Below are positions 33,777 through 42,581 of a stretch of DNA of 64,000 bases, in pieces (positions within the stretch are counted from its first letter, which is position 1; each line of letters opens with the position of its first letter). The position numbers and the translations under genes are program-made. The notes beneath the pieces are model-generated. The model searched no databases. It was not told the DNA's origin and was given only the letters and a program-made list of their open reading frames with translations. Source of the stretch: an uncultured Alphaproteobacteria bacterium (lineage in GTDB: Bacteria; Pseudomonadota; Alphaproteobacteria; Bin95); NCBI GenBank assembly GCA_938083135.1, contig CALLKY010000066.1, positions 1-64,000 of the forward strand, in the 5' to 3' direction.

Positions 33777-34639
33777 TCTGCGAGGGCCGCACCAATCTCA
33801 TGCGGGCTGTCTTCCTGAATAAAGTGGCTACCCTTCACTGTGACCTCGCGCTGATTTGGCCAAGTCCGGCAGAACGCCCGTTGCGCGCCGATTAGAATGG
33901 CACCCGGCTCAGCCTTGATGAAGAGCTTGGGGAAGGACGTATCCTTAATCCAATCCGCGTAGGCTTGAACAATCTGCACAACATCCTCTGGCGCGCCCTC
34001 AATCGGGATCTGGCGCGGCCATGTCAGAGTAGGGCGGCGATCTTCGCCTGCCTCCGCAAAGGGGCGGCGGTATACGGCCATTTCAGCATCACTCAAGCCC
34101 CGCAGGACGGACCCGGGCAATACCTTCTCCACAAAAATATTCTTCTCCAGCACCATCGCCTCGCCAGCGTCAGACCGGAAGCCTTGGAAGACCGGCGTTG
34201 CCTGTGGGCTCCATTCACTCCATTGAACGGGGCGGACGATGCCTTCCATGTAACAAATGCCCGCGATTGCATCCGGGTGACGGTGCGCCCAGTCAAACCC
34301 AAGCGCCGAGCCCCAGTCATGGATGACCAGCGTCACATTCTCCGTAACGCCAAGGGCAGCCAGAAACCCATCAAGATAGTCACGATGTTCGACGAAGCGA
34401 TATCGGTCTGGGCCGCTATTGGGCAACTTATCTGAATCACCCATGCCAATAAGGTCAGGCACAATGATGCGGCCCATTTCCTGCACATGCGGCCAAACAT
34501 TGCGCCACAGATATGATGATGTCGGGTTGCCATGCAGAAACACGATGGGCGCGCCATTCGGGTCGCCCGCTTCGGTATAGGCCATACGTTGGCCCATAAT
34601 CTCTACAAACGCTTTTGCCGGTTCTGTCGTGTCGAACAT
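33758..34639 (-). CDS. Haloalkane dehalogenase, LinB-like (HLD-II)
   Basis: 293 residues, close to LinB (296). All catalytic positions match LinB numbering without a shift: Asn38 (HGNPTSSYLWR) and Trp109 bind halide, Asp108 (VIHDWGSALGFDW) is the nucleophile, Glu132 (YMEGIVRP) the acid and His272 (GSHFIQEDSP) the base. It should convert haloalkanes to alcohols plus halide in the cytoplasm. Close LinB kin also act on hexachlorocyclohexane. No other lin gene is near. Confidence 0.92.
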   Translation of the reverse strand: MFDTTEPAKAFVEIMGQRMAYTEAGDPNGAPIVFLHGNPTSSYLWRNVWPHVQEMGRIIVPDLIGMGDSDKLPNSGPDRYRFVEHRDYLDGFLAALGVTENVTLVIHDWGSALGFDWAHRHPDAIAGICYMEGIVRPVQWSEWSPQATPVFQGFRSDAGEAMVLEKNIFVEKVLPGSVLRGLSDAEMAVYRRPFAEAGEDRRPTLTWPRQIPIEGAPEDVVQIVQAYADWIKDTSFPKLFIKAEPGAILIGAQRAFCRTWPNQREVTVKGSHFIQEDSPHEIGAALADWMQTR

Positions 34640-34774
34640 ATGCCTCTATCCAATGCGGCTTTCTCGCTCAGCATTCTAGCATAGCCATCCGCGCTTGACA
34701 GATTGGGCCTAAGCCCCCTTCTTTCAAACGAATAAGACGATTATGTGACAAGCAAACATGAAGGATATCAGGCA

Positions 34775-35716
34775 ATGACGCGGGCGTTCGTATTTCCGGG
34801 GCAAGGATCGCAGGCAGTCGGTATGGGAAAGGCTTTGAGTGAGGCGTTTCCAGCCGCGAAAGAAGTGTTTCAGGAGGTGGATGATGCGCTTGGTCAAAAC
34901 CTTTCCAAAATGATGTTTGAGGGTCCAATGGAAGACCTGACGCTGACCGAGAACACCCAACCAGCCCTGATGGCTGCCAGTGTCGCAGTGATGCGCGTGC
35001 TGCAGTCCGAAGGCGGGATTGAAATTGCGGACAAAGCGAAATTCATCGCGGGCCATTCGCTTGGCGAGTATTCCGCCCTTGCCGCCGCTGGCGCACTCGA
35101 CCTTGCGGACACCGCTCGGCTGCTAAAGCTCCGCGGCCAGGCAATGCAGACCGCCGTTCCTGCCGGTGAAGGCGCGATGGCAGCACTGCTTGGTCTTGAG
35201 CTTGAACCCGCGCTCGAAGCCGCCGCTGAGGCCGCAGAGGGAGACGTATGCGAAGTTGCTAACGATAACGCGCCGGGCCAAGTGGTTGTCAGTGGCGCAA
35301 AAGCAGCCGTGGAGCGCGCAATTGACATCGCCAAAGGCAAAGGTGCCCGCCGCGCGATCCTACTGCCCGTTTCCGCACCATTCCATTGCTCACTTCTGCA
35401 ACCGGCCGCAGACGCTATGGCGAAGGCTTTCGAGACGACGAACATGGCCGCCCCCGCAGCACCATTGATGTCCAACGTGACAGCAGCACCCGTTGCAGCA
35501 CCGGACGACATCAAGAGCCTGCTGGTTCAGCAGGTCACAGCGACCGTCCGCTGGCGGGAATGCGTGCTCGCCATGCGCGCCGCTGGGGTCGAGGAGCTTG
35601 TTGAGATTGGCTGCGGCAAGGTCCTGTCTGGCATGGTCAAACGCATCGACAAGGAAATGACGGCCCGCAATGCCGAAACGCCCGCAGATATCGAAGCACT
35701 ACTCGCAGCACTTTAG
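34775..35716 (+). CDS. fabD: Malonyl-CoA:ACP transacylase
   Basis: 313 residues from ATG 34775, with AAGGA upstream. It loads malonyl groups on acyl carrier protein for fatty-acid synthesis. The N-terminal FPGQGSQ, the active site GHSLGEYSALAA (Ser95) and the second catalytic His in APFHCSLL are in place. fabG, acpP and fabF normally follow, but none is present here; a convergent terminator follows instead. A TTGACA at 34695-34700 could be the -35 box, though no clear -10 follows. Confidence 0.95.
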   Translation: MTRAFVFPGQGSQAVGMGKALSEAFPAAKEVFQEVDDALGQNLSKMMFEGPMEDLTLTENTQPALMAASVAVMRVLQSEGGIEIADKAKFIAGHSLGEYSALAAAGALDLADTARLLKLRGQAMQTAVPAGEGAMAALLGLELEPALEAAAEAAEGDVCEVANDNAPGQVVVSGAKAAVERAIDIAKGKGARRAILLPVSAPFHCSLLQPAADAMAKAFETTNMAAPAAPLMSNVTAAPVAAPDDIKSLLVQQVTATVRWRECVLAMRAAGVEELVEIGCGKVLSGMVKRIDKEMTARNAETPADIEALLAAL

Positions 35717-35743
35717 GCCGTCTTTCCACCCAGAAACGAATGA

Positions 35744-35771
35744 GGCCCCGGATCATCGCTGATCCGGGGCC
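35744..35771. terminator. Bidirectional hairpin between fabD and the RTX gene
   Basis: A perfect 12-base stem (35744-35755 with 35760-35771) with a TCGC loop. It sits between the stops of two convergent genes. The plus-strand side has no T-run; the minus-strand side continues with TCATTCGTTTC, a weak one. It probably ends transcription from both sides. Confidence 0.75.
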
Positions 35772-35798
35772 CGCACATTCAGATAGTCAGAACTTCAT

Positions 35799-36929
35799 TT
35801 AGAGAATGATGAAGTCCCCAGCGTCGAGTGCGTTAACGCCAACGTTCTGCAAGCGGATCGTATCGCCTGCGCCGAGGTCAATAACCGTATCAACGCCGTC
35901 CTGAGTTGTCGCAGCCAGCACCGCGTTGAAGTCCGCGAAGCCACTGTTGTCGAGACGGATGTGGTCGATGTTGACTTCGAAGTCCGTGATCACGTCAACG
36001 CCCGTAGCGATAGCAACATTGAACACGAAGAAGTCACCGCCGGTACCGCCGGTCATCGTGTCGTTACCTTCGCCACCGCGCAGGATGTCACGACCGCCTT
36101 CGCCGCTCATCTGGTCATCACCACCAAGGCCGACAAGAAGATCGTCGCCTTCGCCAGCAAACATCGTGTCATCACCAGCGCCGCCGTTCATGCGGTCATT
36201 GCCGCCATCGCCGGTCATGAAATCCGCACCATCGCCACCAGCCATGAAGTCAACGCCTTCGCCGCCGAACATCTGGTCGTCGCCAGCGCCGCCATTCATA
36301 CGGTCAACACCGCTGTCGCCAGCCATGAAGTCGTTGCCAGAGCCGCCAATGATCGTGTCATTGCCATCATTGCCGAACAGCAGATCGTTATCGCTGCCGC
36401 CATTGATGATGTCGTTGCCGGAGCCACCACTGATCTGGTCATCGCCATCATTGCCGATCAGACGATCATCGCCTGCTTCGCCATTAACCTGGTCATTGCC
36501 GCCGCTACCAAATGCGCGGTCATTGCCATTGCCGCCAACGATCAGATCGTCACCGGTCTGGCCGTTCATGACATCGTCGCCTTCAGCGCCGAACAGCTGG
36601 TCAATCCCTGCCCCGCCAAGCAGAACGTCATTGCCGTTGCCGCCGTCGAGTTGGTCATTGCCGTTCTGGCCATTCAGGATATCGTTGCCGTTATTGCCGC
36701 CGAGACGGTCATCATCGTCCCCGCCCAAGATGATGTCATTGCCTTCGCCGCCATCAAGCTGATCATTGCCGTTTTGGCCGAACAGACGGTCATCGCCGTT
36801 TTCGCCAAAAAGCTGATCGTCGCCATCCCGGCCACGGAGATCATCATTGCCAGCACGGCCAAAAATTTGGTCAGACTGCGGTGTGCCGATCAACAGATCG
36901 TTCCCGCCTGCACCCTCAATAAACGCCAT
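35799..36929 (-). CDS. RTX calcium-binding repeat protein, type I secreted
   Basis: 376 residues from ATG 36929, with GGGAG nine bases upstream. From residue about 6 to 285 it is almost only GGxGxDxUx nonapeptides, roughly thirty in a row, folding into parallel beta-rolls that bind Ca2+ outside the cell. A serralysin-type C-terminal domain (FFVFNVAIATGVDVITDFE) carries the secretion signal ending in LDAGDFIIL. There is no enzyme domain, so it may serve as a structural or surface-layer-like protein. The T1SS pump genes are not in the window. The antisense strand is also open, but only as an artefact. Confidence 0.9.
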   Translation of the reverse strand: MAFIEGAGGNDLLIGTPQSDQIFGRAGNDDLRGRDGDDQLFGENGDDRLFGQNGNDQLDGGEGNDIILGGDDDDRLGGNNGNDILNGQNGNDQLDGGNGNDVLLGGAGIDQLFGAEGDDVMNGQTGDDLIVGGNGNDRAFGSGGNDQVNGEAGDDRLIGNDGDDQISGGSGNDIINGGSDNDLLFGNDGNDTIIGGSGNDFMAGDSGVDRMNGGAGDDQMFGGEGVDFMAGGDGADFMTGDGGNDRMNGGAGDDTMFAGEGDDLLVGLGGDDQMSGEGGRDILRGGEGNDTMTGGTGGDFFVFNVAIATGVDVITDFEVNIDHIRLDNSGFADFNAVLAATTQDGVDTVIDLGAGDTIRLQNVGVNALDAGDFIIL

Positions 36930-37113
36930 TGTATTTTCTCCCACCTGGTGTAATCGCCAAAGAATTAGGCTAAGGCCTCTTGGCCGATTGCCTTAAGCTA
37001 TTTGGCTCGCAGGATGCATACAACAGATGCGTTGGCTTAATCCTCTGAATTAGCCCCTAATACGGGGCGTATATTTGGCGCTCTTTTGGCTTAATACCAG
37101 CTTTAAAACCCGG

Positions 37114-38532
37114 TTAACTTAAGACCTTGCCTGGATTCATCCGGCCATCGGGGTCAATTGCAGATTTGAGCGCCTGCATCAGCTTGTACTCCACGGGAGA
37201 CTTGTATCGCTCAAGCTCTGTCGTGCGCTTCTGGCCAATACCGTGTTCGGCACTGAATGAGCCGTCATACGACACCACAAGATCATAAAGCGCGCGATCC
37301 AAGACCTCTTTCATATCCTTAATATCGTCTGATGTGGCGAGATAGTGCAGGTTTCCATCCCCCATATGCCCAAAGCCGTAGAATCCGACATGGGGTGCGA
37401 CTTCAGCCATTTTCTTTTCCGCCGCCGCATAGAAGTCCGGCAATGCAGACAGCGGCAAGGTTACGTCCCACGAAATTCGCGGTCCAATCCGTTGCAGGGC
37501 TTCCGGCGCTTGCTCACGAATCTTCCAGAAATCGGCGCGTTGCTGCTCTGACTGTGCAATCAGCGCATCTGTCGCGAGGCCCCGCTCAAATGCTTGCGCC
37601 AAAGCGCCCTCCAGCACATCCACAGGGGACTGGCCATTATCGCCACGCCGGGTGGTGGAGACTTCCATCAGCACATAGAAGGGCGAATCATCTGGCAGCG
37701 GGTCGCGCACATCGTCCATTTTCGCAACGACGGTTTCCACCAGGGAACGGGTGATCAGTTCAGACGTCTCGACGGCATCACCGGTCTCAGCCCGCGCCAC
37801 GTCCAGTAGCTCAAGTGCAGTCGCAACAGATGGTGTCGCCACCCATGCGGACGCTGTGGCAGTTGGTTTTGGGAAAAGCTTGAGCGCAGCAGCAGTGATC
37901 ACACCAAGCGTGCCCTCCGCGCCCATAAACATCTCTTTAAGGTGATAGCCAGTGTTATCTTTGCGGAGTGTGCGGAGGCCATTCCAAATCTCCCCATCGG
38001 GCAGCACAACTTCCAGCCCCAGCACGAGGGCCCGCGCATTGCCGTAGCGGATGACATTCACACCACCCGCATTGGTAGAAATATTGCCGCCAACGGTGCA
38101 ACTGCCCTCAGCGCCCAGGGACAGCGGGAAGAACCGGTCCGCATCAAGGGCAGCCTTCTGGGCGTCCTGCAAGATGACGCCCGCTTCGGCGATCATGGTA
38201 TAATTGGCGGGGTCAATCTTCCGCACCTGGTTCATGCGCTTCAGCGACAGCACGATCTTCCGCCCATCGCTGAACGGCGTGCCCCCACCGACGAGCCCTG
38301 TGTGTCCGCCCTGTGGCACCACCGCCACACCTTCAGCAGCAGCCCACCGCATCACCGCCTGCACTTCCTCAACAGAAGATGGCCGCGCAACACCGATTGC
38401 CGTGCCCGTATAGGCTTGGCTCCAGTCCGTCAGATAGGGTGCCGCATCATCCGACGCCCCATCAATCCAGCCATGCTGGCCAAGTGCTGCGGTAAGCGCT
38501 TCAAGAGCGGCGGGGCCAAGACGATCGGGCAT
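37114..38532 (-). CDS. FAD-linked D-2-hydroxyacid dehydrogenase (GlcD/D2HGDH-like)
   Basis: 472 residues. The PCMH-type FAD domain (residues about 40-225) shows VVPQGGHTGLVGGGTP, SLGAEGSCTVGGNISTNAGG and GAEGTLGVITAA. The C-terminal FAD-oxidase domain has GFYGFGHMGDGNLHYL and SAEHGIGQKR, with conserved His residues for metal and substrate. Members oxidise D-2-hydroxyglutarate, D-lactate or glycolate and pass electrons to ETF or quinone. It is flanked by two RTX genes but looks unrelated to them. Confidence 0.9.
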   Translation of the reverse strand: MPDRLGPAALEALTAALGQHGWIDGASDDAAPYLTDWSQAYTGTAIGVARPSSVEEVQAVMRWAAAEGVAVVPQGGHTGLVGGGTPFSDGRKIVLSLKRMNQVRKIDPANYTMIAEAGVILQDAQKAALDADRFFPLSLGAEGSCTVGGNISTNAGGVNVIRYGNARALVLGLEVVLPDGEIWNGLRTLRKDNTGYHLKEMFMGAEGTLGVITAAALKLFPKPTATASAWVATPSVATALELLDVARAETGDAVETSELITRSLVETVVAKMDDVRDPLPDDSPFYVLMEVSTTRRGDNGQSPVDVLEGALAQAFERGLATDALIAQSEQQRADFWKIREQAPEALQRIGPRISWDVTLPLSALPDFYAAAEKKMAEVAPHVGFYGFGHMGDGNLHYLATSDDIKDMKEVLDRALYDLVVSYDGSFSAEHGIGQKRTTELERYKSPVEYKLMQALKSAIDPDGRMNPGKVLS

Positions 38533-38787
38533 CAGTCGGGTTTCCTCATATCAGTAAAAGTTCTGGAACGAAGCATGCCTCAGGCTCTCACAAGCCGCAA
38601 TCGGGCGGCGTATCGAACCACTTAGCCAAACCTGGAAAGCACACTGAGTTTGTTGCAAAATCAAGCAAACACCACTTTTGAAAACTTGTTTCACGTATGC
38701 AAACATGAAATATTTGCTACCCGTAAACTCAATCTTAATGCAATTGTGTCGCTGCAATGTTGCAAAGAGCCCGAAGGGCCTTCAATC

Positions 38788-41256
38788 ATGCTAAACCCCA
38801 TCCTTCTCGCTGAGCTAGACGGTTCAGACGGTTTTGTTTTGCAAGGGGACCCAGATTTTCCCGCCGCTGAACTTTCAGGCAACGGCAATCGTGGCTTTTA
38901 CTTAGATGGTGGTGGCGACGCTAACGGAGATGGATTCGCTGATATCCTTATCGGCGGATTTGGGAGTCCGTCTCGCGGCGGATTGTTGTTTGGCGACGGG
39001 GATGCTTTTAGCGCCACGATAGACATGAGCTCTTTCGATCTTCCTGGGTCACAAGGCCTTCGTTTCAATGACTTCAACGGTACTGAAAGCGGATTTAATG
39101 TCGGCGTAGGAATGCTGGGCGACATAAATGGCGACGGGCTAGATGACATCGCATTTGGCTCAATCTTCGAGCATACAAACGCCCCAGGATCTGTAAATGA
39201 CGATGGAGTTGTTGCTGTCGTTTTTGGTTCCGCAGATCTGTTCGGCCATCCACCGATTACCGGGACGTCACTTGATGGTTCAGATGGCTTTAGAGCGAAT
39301 GGTTTCAATACCCAGGTAATTGGGACCAACGACGCCGGTATCACTAATGAACAAGGTGCAGGTGAGCACATTGTGAATGCAGGCGACGTCAATGGTGATG
39401 GTATCGCCGATTTTGCCGTAGCCGCCAGCAATAGCGATCCTCGATTGGCGACTGACTCCGGGCAAGCCCATATCGTTTTCGGCGGAACGGCCCCGCGGCC
39501 TGCGGAATTCACACTAGATGACCTGAATGGCGCTGATGGATTTTCAATTACAGGTGTTGCCCGCTTAGACGGCCTAGCAGTTCGTGGCGCATTCGGTGAT
39601 TTTAATGGCGACGGCTTTTCGGATGTTCTTGCCGGTTCGGCGGATGCAAATGCCTACGGCATCGACGACACGGGCGAAGGCTATTTGCTATTTGGTGGAG
39701 CAGCCGCCCGAACACCCAAGATATACGCTGGCTCACTGGACGGAAGCGATGGCTTCTCAATCCATGGCACTGGGGCAGAAAGTCATCTTGGCATAGGACT
39801 TGATGGTTCCGGTGACTTCAATGGCGATGGCTTTGATGATTTATTGATCGGAGCGTATACCGCAACCGCGTTGGGGCGCGACAGTTCTGGCGCTGGATAC
39901 ATCATATTTGGCCATGATCAAGTAACGCCACGGCGATTTGACATTGGAACTTTGGATGGATCTAACGGCTTTGAGATCGCTGGCCATGCGCCCGAAGACC
40001 GGACCGGTCGCGAGATTTCAAATGCTGGAGATTTTAACGGCGACGGCTTCGATGACATCCTAATTGGCGCGGACTTCCTTGACCGTGAATTCACGTCTGA
40101 CCAAGCAGCCGCTTACAATGTAGGTGGCGCATTTCTGATTTATGGCAGCGAATCTGGCACGCCAGCCTCAATAGATCTTGCAAGACTTGACGCAAGCGAG
40201 GGCCTTCGCTTCGAAGGCGAGACCCAGGATGATCGCGCTGGCGTAGGCGCACGTGGCGTGGGAGACGTAAATGGCGATGGTTTCGCCGATATCGCCCTCG
40301 GCGCTGTCAGGGCCGATTCTAACGGTTACAGCGATAACGGCGCCGTCTATGTAGTCTTTGGTCGCGCATCAGACCCAAGAGCAATTGAGGGTACGGCGGT
40401 AAGCGAAACTCTCACAGGCAATGGCGCTGACAATGTGATTGTTGCAGGCCAGGGCAATGATCATATCCGGGCTGGCAACGGCGCAGATGGCGTGCATGGC
40501 GGCCATGGCAATGATGTTCTTTGCGGTCATGCGGGCGACGACCGGTTATTCGGGGACGTCGGGGACGATATTCTGGTCGGCAGCTTAGGCAATGACCTTC
40601 TGCGCGGCGGTAAAGGTGCGGATAAGCTCGCCATTGGTACGGGTGCAGATATTGCCTTCGGTGAAGAAGGCAACGACACCTTCTTCGCCGCTCCCGATGA
40701 ACTTGGCGCTGGTGATCGCTTATTCGGCGGCCTTGGTCAGCAAGATATTCTGATACTGACAGCAGCCGGAACGGTCGACCTTGGCGCACTTGATATGTTT
40801 ACCGGCATCGAACGCATAAAAACGAGCGCTGCTGGAAATATGGTGACTGGCGCTGACAGCACGCAACCAACCACATGGTTCGGCCAGTCTGGCGCGGATG
40901 ATCTAACGGGTGCTGCCGGGCGCGATATCATGCGTGGTGGCAGCGGTGATGATGTGCTCTCCGGCGGTCTCGGCAATGACATACTAGATGGCGACAGTGG
41001 CCGGGACACATTAACCAGTGGTGCTGGCCGGGACATCTTTGTGCTGGGTGTCGGCGAAGGCATTGATACCGCTTTGGATTTTGAAAACGGTAGGGACCGG
41101 ATTGACCTGCAGGCCTTCAATTTCTCCAACTTCGCTGGCGTTCAAACCAAGATAGCGACCGTGAATGGAGAGACAGCTTTTACGGCAAGCGGCTCCCGCC
41201 TATTCCTGATCGGCGTCGATATCAGCGACCTAGATGCCGGAGATTTCATTCTCTAA
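38788..41256 (+). CDS. FG-GAP beta-propeller / RTX repeat protein, type I secreted
   Basis: 822 residues from ATG 38788 with AAGGG upstream; the frame upstream to 38650 is AT-rich and unlikely to be coding. Residues about 15-540 hold seven FG-GAP repeats, each with D-x-N-G-D-G-(F/L/I)-x-D (DANGDGFADI, DINGDGLDDI, DVNGDGIADF, DFNGDGFSDV, DFNGDGFDDL, DFNGDGFDDI, DVNGDGFADI), enough for a full seven-bladed integrin-like propeller. RTX nonapeptides follow in two blocks, then a C-terminal secretion domain ending in DLDAGDFIL, as in the RTX protein at 35799. It is probably a Ca2+-loaded surface adhesin or matrix protein. Confidence 0.9.
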   Translation: MLNPILLAELDGSDGFVLQGDPDFPAAELSGNGNRGFYLDGGGDANGDGFADILIGGFGSPSRGGLLFGDGDAFSATIDMSSFDLPGSQGLRFNDFNGTESGFNVGVGMLGDINGDGLDDIAFGSIFEHTNAPGSVNDDGVVAVVFGSADLFGHPPITGTSLDGSDGFRANGFNTQVIGTNDAGITNEQGAGEHIVNAGDVNGDGIADFAVAASNSDPRLATDSGQAHIVFGGTAPRPAEFTLDDLNGADGFSITGVARLDGLAVRGAFGDFNGDGFSDVLAGSADANAYGIDDTGEGYLLFGGAAARTPKIYAGSLDGSDGFSIHGTGAESHLGIGLDGSGDFNGDGFDDLLIGAYTATALGRDSSGAGYIIFGHDQVTPRRFDIGTLDGSNGFEIAGHAPEDRTGREISNAGDFNGDGFDDILIGADFLDREFTSDQAAAYNVGGAFLIYGSESGTPASIDLARLDASEGLRFEGETQDDRAGVGARGVGDVNGDGFADIALGAVRADSNGYSDNGAVYVVFGRASDPRAIEGTAVSETLTGNGADNVIVAGQGNDHIRAGNGADGVHGGHGNDVLCGHAGDDRLFGDVGDDILVGSLGNDLLRGGKGADKLAIGTGADIAFGEEGNDTFFAAPDELGAGDRLFGGLGQQDILILTAAGTVDLGALDMFTGIERIKTSAAGNMVTGADSTQPTTWFGQSGADDLTGAAGRDIMRGGSGDDVLSGGLGNDILDGDSGRDTLTSGAGRDIFVLGVGEGIDTALDFENGRDRIDLQAFNFSNFAGVQTKIATVNGETAFTASGSRLFLIGVDISDLDAGDFIL

Positions 41257-42581
41257 GCAATAGCCCCTGCCAAACCAATCAACCCAAAATCCCGCCCGTT
41301 ATCTGCAATCAGCTGCATGCCGATGGGCAGGCCGTCCGCGGTCTCGCCGGTTGGGAGGCTGAGGGCGGGGCAGCCGGCGAAGTTGGCGGGGGCGCAGAAG
41401 TCGGCCTGGGTGACCGGATGCTCGCCATCGAAGGGGAATGGGGGCATGGGCGTTGTCGGAAGGGCAATGACATCCGCCTCAATGAAGCTATTGCGCACGA
41501 GGCGACGAACTTCTCGGACCTGACGTTCGGCCTTCACGAGCTTGGCGGCAGGGGCCGTGCGCCCGAAATTCAGCATGTCGCGAAGACCATCTGAGAAGCG
41601 CTCGGGGCGGTGATCCAGATCATCCGAGAGCGCGAAGCCTGCCTCGGCCTCTGATATCAGCAGACCAGCGCGGCGGGCTGGGCTGGCCGCGAAGCCATCC
41701 CAATCAAGCTCGATGATCCTCGCACCTCCCCTGTGCAGGCTTTCCAGGAAGGCCTCATAGGCATCCCGCACATCGACATGCATGTCCGCCTGATTGATCT
41801 GGCGGACATGGCCGACAGTCAAATTGGATGGGTCAAATGGTGTACGATCCAGGGCTATCCGTTCCGAATCAGGCGATGCAGCGTCATATCCGACCAACAC
41901 TTCGAGCAGGATCGCCAGATCCGCTGGGGTTTTAGCCAGTGGACCAACATGATCCAACGTCCAGGCGAGCGGTGCCACGCCACGTGTGCTGACAAGGCCG
42001 TATGTGGGCTTGATGCCATAGCAGCCGCAATAAGCCGCCGGTACCCGGACAGAGCCCATTGTGTCTGACCCGAGTGTGGCTGCGGCAAGCTCCGCGGCTA
42101 CGGCAACGCCTGATCCGCCAGAGGAACCGCCTGGCGTCCAGCCTTGCCTGTGCGGGTTTTGCGCCCGGCCCCAATGGGGATTGTCGGTCGTCGCACCCAG
42201 TGCCGCCTCGTGCATATTCAGCTTGCCAAGAATGACAGCGCCCGCCGTTTTGAGCTTAGCGGATACTGCTGCATCCACGCTAGCGACAGGCCCGAAAGCG
42301 CAGCCATTTGTGGTCGCAACACCGGCAAGGTCGATGTTGTCTTTGATGGCAATCGGCGCACCGTCTAACGCGCCCAATGCGGCCCCCTCCTTCCATCGCA
42401 TGGCAGAGGCTTCAGCCTCCGCTCGGGCGCTGTCGGCGAGGACTGCGATATAGGCATTGAGCGCCGGATTTCGCGCTTCAATCGCTTCTAGATAGGCTGC
42501 CGTAATGTCTCTAGGGTCCAGAGTGCCGGTGCGATAGCCGGCGGCCAATTCAGCCAGGGTGAGCGATGTTAAGCTTGGCAT
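41253..42581 (-). CDS. Amidase signature family enzyme (end of a catabolic run)
   Basis: 442 residues, overlapping the upstream ligase gene by one base. The triad is Lys80 (PIAIKDN), cis-Ser153 (TPGGSSGGS) and Ser177 (GSDTMGSVRV). It hydrolyses an amide or imide bond in the cytoplasm. Its place after the CoA-ligase-like gene suggests a role in the same pathway, perhaps releasing an acid from an amide substrate. It is a different subgroup from the amidase at 5012. Confidence 0.87.
   Translation of the reverse strand: MPSLTSLTLAELAAGYRTGTLDPRDITAAYLEAIEARNPALNAYIAVLADSARAEAEASAMRWKEGAALGALDGAPIAIKDNIDLAGVATTNGCAFGPVASVDAAVSAKLKTAGAVILGKLNMHEAALGATTDNPHWGRAQNPHRQGWTPGGSSGGSGVAVAAELAAATLGSDTMGSVRVPAAYCGCYGIKPTYGLVSTRGVAPLAWTLDHVGPLAKTPADLAILLEVLVGYDAASPDSERIALDRTPFDPSNLTVGHVRQINQADMHVDVRDAYEAFLESLHRGGARIIELDWDGFAASPARRAGLLISEAEAGFALSDDLDHRPERFSDGLRDMLNFGRTAPAAKLVKAERQVREVRRLVRNSFIEADVIALPTTPMPPFPFDGEHPVTQADFCAPANFAGCPALSLPTGETADGLPIGMQLIADNGRDFGLIGLAGAIA

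Noticed and set aside
35799-36929. Regular short repeats resembling a CRISPR array
   Set aside because: The period is 27 bases with coding frame kept and no conserved repeat/unique spacer pattern; it is the RTX coding repeat.
35926-36953. Long plus-strand open frames (278 and 330 codons) across the RTX gene
   Set aside because: They are antisense to GGxGxDxUx repeats; repeated codons remove stops in the other frames. Both read as low-complexity Ser/Pro or Val/Ile/Ala strings with no ribosome-binding site.
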